Part shown: positions 61,901 to 64,000 of the stretch, one piece after another | Numbering within the stretch: the first letter of the stretch is position 1 | Layout of the letters: the number at the start of each line of letters is the position of its first letter | Assembly: GCA_003667865.1 (NCBI GenBank) | Contig: CP033051.1 | Location: 1,881,501 to 1,945,500, forward strand | DNA length: 64,000 nt | Origin: Rossellomorea marisflavi | GTDB taxonomy: Bacteria; Bacillota; Bacilli; Bacillales; Bacillaceae_B | Direction of reading: 5' to 3' | Translations under genes and position numbers: made by a program | Notes under the pieces: model-generated | Seen by the model: the letters and a program-made list of their open reading frames with translations, nothing else | Database searches by the model: none | What the model was told of the DNA's origin: nothing

Positions 61901-64000
61901 TTGACGGAAGCAACTCGTTTGGAGCAGAAGCATTTGAACGCTGTAGCAGACATCATATCAGAGCAGATCGATAAGCTGGAAAGCGTAACAGCGAAACGCC
62001 GAGATGAAGTGGTAACGATTCGCAGAAACTTTTGGGATGAAGTGAAGGTGAATACGGATACATTTGATGATTACCTCGAAACGATTCTCACCTTAAGGCA
62101 ACAGGCTCAAGATTTATCTGTAAGCCAAAGTACTCACAAGCAGGCATCTAAGAAGCTGTCGACATTAAAGCGAATGAAACAGTCCCCTTATTTCGGGAAA
62201 ATTTCATTCACTGAAGAAGGACACTCCTCCTCTGAGCACATCTATATTGGGATTGGTACGCTTACTGACCATAATGGAGAAGAGTTCCTTGTATATGATT
62301 GGCGGGCACCGATTTCAAGTGTCTACTATGATTATGGTCCGGGTCCGGCAGCCTATACGACACCAGGGGGCACCATTGCAGGAAACCTTGATAAAAAATG
62401 GCAATATATTATCCGAAACGGTGTTATGGAGTCTATGTTCGATACGAGTCTCACGATTGGAGACGAGATTTTACAGCAGGTACTTGGTAAAAGCTCGGAC
62501 AATCAAATGCATCACATTGCAGCAACCATTCAACGAGAGCAAAACCTAATAATCCGTCATGACAAGGGAAGATTGTTGATTGTTCAAGGAGCTGCAGGGA
62601 GCGGGAAAACCTCAGCTGCTATGCAACGAATCGCCTACTTGCTATACAAGTATCGCAATAAATTGAATGCAGACCAGATCATTCTCTTTTCTCCCAATAC
62701 GATGTTTAATAGCTACGTATCCAATGTTTTGCCGGAGCTTGGTGAAGAGAATATGCAGCAAGTAACCTTTCAGGAATATCTTGATCATCGATTACGTAAT
62801 GATTTTCAGGTTGAAGGGCCCTATGATCAGCTAGAATATGTGCTGACTGCTGTTACTGAACCGAATTACAAAACGAGGATGGCAAGTATTCGGTATAAGG
62901 CATCCATTGATTATTTCAATACAATAAAAGCGTATAGGCAGTCCTTGGAATCAAAGGGTATGCTATTTAAAGCCATTACGTTCAGAGGGAAGCCAATTAT
63001 AACAGCTCAACAAATCGAGGAACAATTTTACCAAAACGATACCACGCTCCGTTTTCACAATAGAGTAGAGAACCTAACAAAATGGCTCAACAAAAAGCTG
63101 AATGAGGTGGAGAAGCTTGAACGGAAGAAGCCATGGGTTGAGGAAGAAGTTGAGCTGCTCAGTAATGAAGAGTATCACAAGATGTATTCCTATCTACTGA
63201 AGAAGAGCGGTTTACCTGAGGATGCACAGGATGATTTCATTGTGACATCAGAAGCGCTCGGTCGATTGATTGTACGAAAAAAATTCAAGCCACTACGAAA
63301 ACGAATCGAAAACCTTCAATTCATCGATATTAAAGGAATCTATAAGCAGCTTTTCACAGTTGAAACACAAGTATTGGCGGAAAAGCCTCAAAGCTGGGAG
63401 GATATTTGTCGGTTAACAGTGAAGATGCTAGACGAAGGGAAGCTGTATTATGAGGACGCAACTCCTTTCTTATTTTTAGTAGAGCTTATCCAAGGGTTTC
63501 AAACCAATCTTTCGATGAAACATGTCATTATTGACGAGGCTCAGGATTATTCACCATTTCAATTTGAATTTTTAAAAAGGCTGTTTCCTTCTGCGAAGAT
63601 GACGGTTCTTGGCGACTTCAATCAGGCAATCTTTGCCCACGCGAGTGAGAAGGGTGACTTCAATGCACTCCTGGATTTATATGGTCCGGATGAGGCTGAT
63701 GTCATTAACCTAAACCGAAGCTACCGATCTACAAAACCAATCATAGAGTTTACAAGCAAGCTTGTACCAAGCCACACGATCATGCCATTTGAACGTGAAG
63801 GGCAAAAGCCAGTCTTGCAAAAAGTAGCGAACAGAGATGAGCTGCATTCTTCGATTGTTTTAAAAGTAGAAGAGCTGCAAAAAGAAAAGTACAATACAAT
63901 TGCCATCATCTGTAAGTCTGCTGCAGAAAGCGACTTAGCCTATGAGGCATTACGTAGTGTGAATGATGAAATAAAGCTTGTGAAAAGCAGTTCACTTGAA
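61901..64000 (+). CDS. helD: RNA polymerase recycling motor HelD (3' end outside window)
   Basis: The first 700 residues of HelD, an SF1-type ATPase that removes stalled RNA polymerase from DNA and recycles it. The TTG at 61901 has GAGGAG 8 bp upstream. The N-terminal coiled coil (residues 5-70) that enters the polymerase secondary channel is visible. YDWRAPISSVYYDYGPG, Walker A GAAGSGKT (about residue 230), motif II IIDEAQDYSPFQ and motif III LGDFNQAI are intact. The frame is open at the window end; about 70-80 residues are missing compared with the usual 770. Confidence 0.93.
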   Translation, partial: MTEATRLEQKHLNAVADIISEQIDKLESVTAKRRDEVVTIRRNFWDEVKVNTDTFDDYLETILTLRQQAQDLSVSQSTHKQASKKLSTLKRMKQSPYFGKISFTEEGHSSSEHIYIGIGTLTDHNGEEFLVYDWRAPISSVYYDYGPGPAAYTTPGGTIAGNLDKKWQYIIRNGVMESMFDTSLTIGDEILQQVLGKSSDNQMHHIAATIQREQNLIIRHDKGRLLIVQGAAGSGKTSAAMQRIAYLLYKYRNKLNADQIILFSPNTMFNSYVSNVLPELGEENMQQVTFQEYLDHRLRNDFQVEGPYDQLEYVLTAVTEPNYKTRMASIRYKASIDYFNTIKAYRQSLESKGMLFKAITFRGKPIITAQQIEEQFYQNDTTLRFHNRVENLTKWLNKKLNEVEKLERKKPWVEEEVELLSNEEYHKMYSYLLKKSGLPEDAQDDFIVTSEALGRLIVRKKFKPLRKRIENLQFIDIKGIYKQLFTVETQVLAEKPQSWEDICRLTVKMLDEGKLYYEDATPFLFLVELIQGFQTNLSMKHVIIDEAQDYSPFQFEFLKRLFPSAKMTVLGDFNQAIFAHASEKGDFNALLDLYGPDEADVINLNRSYRSTKPIIEFTSKLVPSHTIMPFEREGQKPVLQKVANRDELHSSIVLKVEELQKEKYNTIAIICKSAAESDLAYEALRSVNDEIKLVKSSSLE

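Noticed and set aside
62247..62549. Short plus-strand frame inside the helD gene
   Set aside because: Out of frame within a clear HelD coding sequence that continues to the window end.

Overview
The window is low-GC Gram-positive DNA, almost certainly from a member of the Bacillaceae. The evidence is strong AGGAGG-type ribosome binding sites, frequent TTG and GTG starts, short lipoprotein signal peptides, and families typical of Bacillus relatives: YesL/YesM/YesN, HelD, HxlR with HxlAB, IDEAL-domain proteins, a LicT-type antiterminator target, YeiL/YdcZ and PadR/DUF1048. The genus cannot be fixed from sequence alone. No rRNA, tRNA or CRISPR array was seen. The first gene (transketolase) and the last (HelD) run off the window edges.

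Layout. 1-11.9 kb is a carbohydrate locus: transketolase end, SGNH esterase, aldose 1-epimerase, aldo/keto reductase, polysaccharide deacetylase, then YesL, a YesM/YesN-like two-component system, and a sugar ABC importer (binding protein plus two permeases, no ATPase). 11.9-16.7 kb has a SnoaL-like protein, an SDR, an IDEAL-domain protein, an old-yellow-enzyme homologue, an Rrf2 regulator and an IscA-fold protein; the last group shares a 23-bp operator-like motif. 16.7-22.3 kb has a RpiR regulator divergent from an ECF transporter (S component, fused double ATPase, EcfT) plus a PHP phosphoesterase. 22.3-23.5 kb is a decayed IS200 element whose transposase is split by a 419-bp repeat-rich insertion. 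23.6-30.2 kb has PAP2, PadR/DUF1048, YeiL/YdcZ, a MazG-like protein, a SAP-domain protein and small proteins. 30.4-35 kb is an ECF-type sigma factor operon with an ABC exporter. 35.2-38 kb has a CorA-type transporter behind a leader peptide and cardiolipin synthase. 38.1-41.9 kb is a beta-glucoside PTS operon behind two tandem antitermination modules. 42-49.7 kb has a TauE/SafE permease, a SurA-like lipoprotein, an acetyltransferase, a chemoreceptor, a candidate Fur-controlled small RNA and a MEDS/PAS histidine kinase. 49.8-53.4 kb is nosD-nosL-nosY-nosF without nosZ. 53.7-58.3 kb is a large coiled-coil SF1 helicase with a partner gene. 59-61.5 kb has a GIY-YIG-like protein and hxlB-hxlA with divergent HxlR. 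61.9 kb onward is HelD.

The most unusual signals are not genes. (1) Three intergenic loci (12.6, 22.8 and 58.4 kb) carry four roughly 23-bp units in the order forward, forward, reverse, reverse, with almost identical spacing (51/56/51 bp at two loci, 52/58/52 at the third) and a total span of 181-183 bp; one copy sits inside the IS200 transposase, which suggests that the family can move. (2) The corA-like gene has a 40-codon leader ORF with an Asp/Glu/Pro cluster, followed by two mutually exclusive RNA helices, one of which hides the corA ribosome binding site. (3) A near-consensus promoter overlapped by two Fur boxes drives a transcript of about 120 nt with a C-rich stretch and no evident ORF, resembling FsrA in design. 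All three are read directly from sequence; their functions are inferred.
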